Assembly (NCBI GenBank): GCA_963662155.1
Contig: OY759263.1
Span: forward strand, 26,300,548 to 26,364,547
From: Lamellibrachia columna
Lineage: Eukaryota > Annelida > Polychaeta > Sabellida > Siboglinidae
Length of the DNA: 64,000 bases
Direction: 5' to 3'
In this document: piece after piece, positions 62,534-64,000 of the stretch
Position numbering within the stretch: the first letter of the stretch is position 1
How the letters are laid out: each line of letters begins with the position of its first letter
The notes under the pieces: model-generated
The model's input: the letters and a program-made list of their open reading frames with translations, nothing else
What the model was told of the DNA's origin: nothing
Database searches by the model: none
Translations under genes and position numbers: made by a program

Positions 62534-63340
62534 TGTGTGCCTGAGCATACCATGTGAACATAAGACAGTTGAACAGGGTAGGAGAATACATGCATGTATA
62601 TTTAAGGTGAACATATATAAGGTGAAGGTATACATTAATTTTGTATTTTTAGTGAATGCATAAATGTGTACCAAGGCATGCATCTGTACTGTATGTGAAT
62701 GCATATTGTCATGATGTGTAATTATACTGCACTGAAACAGAATGATGACCTACAGATAGAGGCGACTATTGGAGATAGTTTTTCTATTGCGATAATATCG
62801 TGATAGCTGTAACCACTGGCCCTATTGCAATATTATATCAATAGTTTCATAACAATGTCTATCGCGTTACTATTGCTGTAGTATCACTGTCTATCATGGA
62901 ATACTGAATAGCCAGGAAAACCGTCCGAAACCGTAGTTGATGGGTGGCGCTGAATTCATGAATGACGTTGCTCTAATCGATGATTGTTGTGTGATGTTAG
63001 TTCGATAAATAAATAAAATTATCAAATATAGTTAAAAAACATGTATATTTATATATTATTAATGTGACAAGTAGCACTGTTCATTTGTTTTGCCAACATT
63101 GCTATCGATAGTTCAGTGTACTATTGATGATAACTATCAATAGTTCAACTTACTACCGATAGTATTGCACCGCTACATTGACTATTGCTATGCATCGATA
63201 GTTCAATGTATTCTTAGGCCGGGATCAAGTAGTGTATATAAATAATTACCTAAATACATACACCTGAAGATGTCTTACCTAAGCAACAATTCTTTGGGTA
63301 GTTTCTTGCTGATCCACGTTTCTGTCCCATCCACTGACAC
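41820..63340 (-). CDS. FBXL20: F-box/LRR protein of the FBXL2/FBXL20 type (5' partial)
   Basis: Thirteen coding exons in transcript order: 63340..63279, 60285..60156, 58781..58687, 57723..57655, 53173..53078, 51962..51836, 50108..50034, 48037..47907, 47424..47364, 46618..46574, 45266..45210, 44504..44292 and 41927..41820. All have GT/AG borders and compatible phases, giving 422 visible residues (vertebrate FBXL20 about 436). An F-box ([20 protein letters not shown] onward) is followed by about twelve Cys-containing leucine-rich repeats (for example [50 protein letters not shown]). The C-terminus is [11 protein letters not shown]...CRCCCIL, a CaaX-like box; FBXL2 is known to be geranylgeranylated at such a box. 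The protein is a substrate receptor of SCF (SKP1-CUL1) ubiquitin ligases. The first exon, with the start Met, lies right of 63340 or outside the window. FBXL2 and FBXL20 descend from one ancestral gene, so the symbol is approximate. Confidence 0.93.
42023..42051. repeat. (TA)n microsatellite
   Basis: Short TA run in the last intron of the F-box/LRR gene. Confidence 0.9.
42528..42803 (-). mobile_element. LINE family 2, 3'-end fragment, copy 2
   Basis: Most complete of the four related copies. The minus strand encodes [14 protein letters not shown], then [16 protein letters not shown] after a stop, which is the C-terminal end of a LINE reverse transcriptase, followed by its 3' UTR. Its 5' side is interrupted by the TTAA-flanked MITE that begins at 42808. 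Confidence 0.7.
42808..43395. mobile_element. TTAA-flanked MITE, copy A
   Basis: 588 bp. The left end AGCGAAACAAGTCATGGTTT and, read on minus from 43395, the right end AGGGAAACAAAAGTCATGTT are inverted copies, with similarity for about 100 bp. TTAA follows at 43396-43399; the left flank is TTAT. Same family as 50153-50924 and 51249-51710. Non-coding. Confidence 0.85.
43750..43990 (+). mobile_element. LINE C-terminal fragment (RxRGRPxLRxEDC type), copy 1
   Basis: The plus-strand frame reads [22 protein letters not shown], a stop, then [15 protein letters not shown]. This is the arginine-rich C-terminus seen at the end of many LINE reverse transcriptases. It is short, with stops, and related to 49628-49790. 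Confidence 0.6.
45485..45740. repeat. Three tandem copies of a ~90-105-bp unit
   Basis: The core AAATACACGATAAAATTTGG recurs at about 45485, 45588 and 45678, each followed by AAATAAAACAT..TA.TTT.ATGACACATAGAG and a (TAAA)n spacer of variable length. It lies in an intron of the F-box/LRR gene. Confidence 0.85.
46715..46920. repeat. Degenerate ~18-20-bp minisatellite
   Basis: Repeats around CATGTTGTAAATGTGTGA, about 11 diverged copies, in the intron between exons 46574-46618 and 47364-47424. Confidence 0.8.
48880..49095. repeat. Possible tRNA-derived (SINE-like) repeat
   Basis: GGTGGAATCGAACCACC near 49047 is the complement of a B-box-like GGTTCGATTCC. The upstream block with ...GGGATCTTTTACTTCCCCTGG and CTCTTCCGAAAGACAT resembles conserved domains of widespread animal SINEs. 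Only one copy is in the window, so the call is tentative. Confidence 0.3.
49628..49790 (+). mobile_element. LINE C-terminal fragment (RxRGRPxLRxEDC type), copy 2
   Basis: [16 protein letters not shown] frame, then a shared 3' UTR segment ATCAATGCCAGCCTCACCCC (also at 43955-43975), ending in an (ATA)n tail. Sense relative to the window and antisense to the host gene. Confidence 0.6.
50430..50467. repeat. (TA)n microsatellite
   Basis: Short TA run nested in MITE copy B at the edge of the LINE family 2 fragment. Confidence 0.9.
50468..50595 (-). mobile_element. LINE family 2, 3'-end fragment, copy 3
   Basis: Shares TTCTATTGCGCTAAAATCCT, AAGCAGTTCCATTTGTAAAC and GGAGGATAAGCAAGTTTA with the other copies. 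It has inserted into MITE copy B. Confidence 0.65.
51249..51710. mobile_element. TTAA-flanked MITE, copy C
   Basis: 462 bp, exact TTAA on both sides (51245-51248, 51711-51714). The left end is AGCGAAACAAAAAGAGATAA; read on minus the right end is AGCAAAACAAACGTCATGGT. Inner arms pair over about 100 bp to AGTAAACCACTGGCGTGATA. Non-coding. Confidence 0.9.
51963..53077. other. Intron of F-box/LRR gene without recognised element
   Basis: It contains repeated AGGCGAAATGG/TAGGTGAAATGGGA segments around 52960-53055, probably a local degenerate repeat. No exon or transposon was identified. Confidence 0.4.
53740..54465 (+). pseudogene. CR1-like ORF2 endonuclease, copy 2
   Basis: AP-type endonuclease segments in order: [20 protein letters not shown]-stop-[42 protein letters not shown] and [14 protein letters not shown] with the catalytic S-D-H. 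A TGA at 53854-53856 interrupts the otherwise long frame, which ends at 54465; the remaining domain is complete. Confidence 0.85.
54462..56509 (+). pseudogene. CR1-like ORF2 reverse transcriptase, copy 2 (frameshifted)
   Basis: Segments in four frames: 54462-54890, 54898-55404 ([24 protein letters not shown]), 55405-55760 ([37 protein letters not shown] with the catalytic FADD) and 55760-56509 with more breaks, ending YLIRAGYT. Catalytic motifs A, B and C are intact but the frame is broken at about 54890, 55400, 55765, 56040 and 56143. Confidence 0.85.
56600..56921. repeat. (ATAC)n/(ATGC)n/(TTAC)n tetranucleotide array
   Basis: Some 80 tetramers, mainly CATA with blocks of CATG and CTTA, starting directly at the 3' end of CR1-like copy 2. 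It may have grown from the element's 3' repeat tail. His/Tyr/Thr or Met/Tyr/Val/Cys peptides read from it are artefacts. Confidence 0.95.
57312..57460. mobile_element. MITE-like inverted-repeat element
   Basis: 149 bp with inverted arms of about 40 bp: ACCCTTCCCATTACCACCTT at left and, on minus from the right, ACCCTTCCCATTAGACCACT, both continuing CCTGGTGGATTAT.ATGGA. The right arm contains TAGCGTAGTGGTC, which resembles a tRNA A-box, so a SINE-derived hairpin is an alternative. Confidence 0.7.
57770..57912. repeat. (GTGT)/(GTGC)n microsatellite
   Basis: Irregular GT, GTGC and ATGC units in the intron just right of exon 57655-57723. Confidence 0.9.
59487..59655. repeat. Degenerate dispersed repeat, copy 2
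   Basis: Diverged match to 7583-7740; ordered shared segments include TTCCAACx..CTCAACTT, CTATTCGTT and CTACAGTCAGGTACT. Confidence 0.45.
59655..59978. mobile_element. MITE-like element with AGGGTTCGTACA-type ends
   Basis: The left end CAGGGTTCGTACACATCG and, read on minus, the right end AAGGTTTGTACGGGGCATGG are inverted. The body contains TTCAAGGCCTTGA, a palindrome often seen in this kind of element. An insertion may separate the halves. Confidence 0.5.
60480..61018 (+). mobile_element. LINE reverse-transcriptase C-terminus and 3' UTR
   Basis: The plus frame ending at 60869 contains [53 protein letters not shown] and [10 protein letters not shown], the ordered C-terminal motifs of a LINE ORF2 found widely in animals. 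After the stop, a ~150-bp 3' UTR ends in an (ATT)n tail at 61003-61016. It is a different family from the CR1-like copies and is 5'-truncated. Confidence 0.8.
61604..61655. repeat. (ACGC)n microsatellite
   Basis: About 12 ACGC units ending in ACACAC. Confidence 0.95.
61917..62180 (-). mobile_element. LINE family 2, 3'-end fragment, copy 4
   Basis: Begins with TATTGTGCTAAAATC and shares GTAAACAGTTGG..GGTGCACTGAGGAGCTATGG and GGATAAGCGACTTTAAAC with copies 1-3. The minus strand reads LWNLLPVN and [13 protein letters not shown], the reverse-transcriptase C-terminus. Confidence 0.65.
62355..62535. repeat. (TA)n and (GT)/(GTGC)n microsatellites
   Basis: (TA)n at 62355-62432 with one TTATA break, then GTGT/GTGC units at 62468-62535, in the first visible intron of the F-box/LRR gene. 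Confidence 0.95.
62762..63175. repeat. TATCGATAGT-rich element, possible MITE
   Basis: Many variants of ACTATYGATAGT in both orientations cluster near both edges (62767-62900 and 63100-63170). The edges GCGACTATTGGAGATAGTTT and, on minus, GCGGTGCAATACTATCGGTA look like diverged inverted ends. Non-coding. Confidence 0.5.
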
Positions 63341-64000
63341 CTGACAAAGGAAATTCACATCATTTATGAGAGGCAAAATACTGGTCATTATGCGTTACTG
63401 GAATTGGGGTCAGTTACATTTATATCAATTCCATTTACACAACAATTACCCATACCAATCGTCAATTCCACATTGAAATAACAGTATGTGCAGCGAGCAA
63501 CCATAGACAAACTTGACAATAAAAAATAACATTTTAAGTGTTCAGCTTTATTTAATTTCTGCATATTATTGTACAGACTTACTACACAATGGCAAACAAA
63601 TATGATATATAACATATTATATTTTATTTATTATTTATAGCAAAGATTTTAGTTAGGTACATGATGTAATTGAAGAAATAATTTAAAACGTATTGAAAAT
63701 AAAAATTTTGAAATTGGCGTTTCAATCCCAATTGCAATGTACATGTCTCCTAGTTTATGCATGAACATTCGCAAAGCTATTTCTTGTTATAACTAATATC
63801 TATAAAAGTAAAAAACGCACTATATATCGGACCAGTGTTCTTAAAATTCATAGGCACATTTACAGTTAGAGACGCTAATTACATTTGTTTATGTAAAAAT
63901 ATTGAAACAGATATAAAAATGAATGTTAACTAAATAAATTATTACAATGGCTGTTATAGTTGCTAATAAGGAATGCGATTAAGCTATCGTGAAAAATAAA
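63341..64000. other. Upstream intron of F-box/LRR gene
   Basis: Follows the acceptor CCTTTGTCAG at 63341-63350. AT-rich, with no further coding exon seen; the start codon exon probably lies beyond the window. Confidence 0.5.

Overview
The window comes from an intron-rich invertebrate animal genome. The evidence is spliced genes with canonical GT/AG boundaries, animal-specific protein families (antistasin-like, Kunitz, BTB-zinc finger, SMUG1, F-box/LRR), many non-LTR retrotransposon copies, MITEs, and very long (TA)n, (ACGC)n and (ATAC)n microsatellites. Antistasin-like arrays joined to a Kunitz domain and this repeat load suggest a lophotrochozoan, perhaps a mollusc, but this is inference and no species can be named.

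Layout. 1-4060 (+): 3' part of a giant secreted-type protease-inhibitor gene, with 29 antistasin-like modules in one exon (25 in an exact 105-bp register) spliced to a Kunitz exon. 4.1-8.7 kb: non-coding with small repeats. 8712-11481 (-): three coding exons of a BTB/POZ protein with 11 C2H2 fingers. 11.9-16.4 kb: MITE cluster, unannotated spacer and LINE debris. 16559-19535 (+): SMUG1 uracil-DNA glycosylase in three coding exons; the acceptor of exon 3 appears to be made from antisense LINE sequence. 21285-21839 (-): small single-pass membrane protein with PPxY, NPxY and C-terminal PDZ-type motifs, with a 9 x 14 bp minisatellite upstream. 23.1-30.1 kb: CR1-like retrotransposon copies in both orientations. 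31.1-40.2 kb: microsatellites, a pogo/Tigger-like transposase remnant, a GC-rich TIR element, a GTAC octamer satellite, a long-TIR element and a minisatellite. 41820-63340 (-): 13 coding exons of an FBXL2/FBXL20-type F-box/LRR protein, ending in a CaaX-like box, with introns full of transposons.

The genes do not form an operon-like unit. They are independent loci: extracellular protease inhibition, transcription control, base-excision repair, a membrane adaptor and an SCF ubiquitin-ligase receptor. The strongest unusual signals are the hyper-amplified inhibitor array with an almost uniform Arg at the predicted P1 site, the LINE-derived splice acceptor of SMUG1, the motif-dense membrane adaptor, and a MITE family flanked by TTAA with three copies inside one gene. 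No tRNA, rRNA or CRISPR array could be supported.
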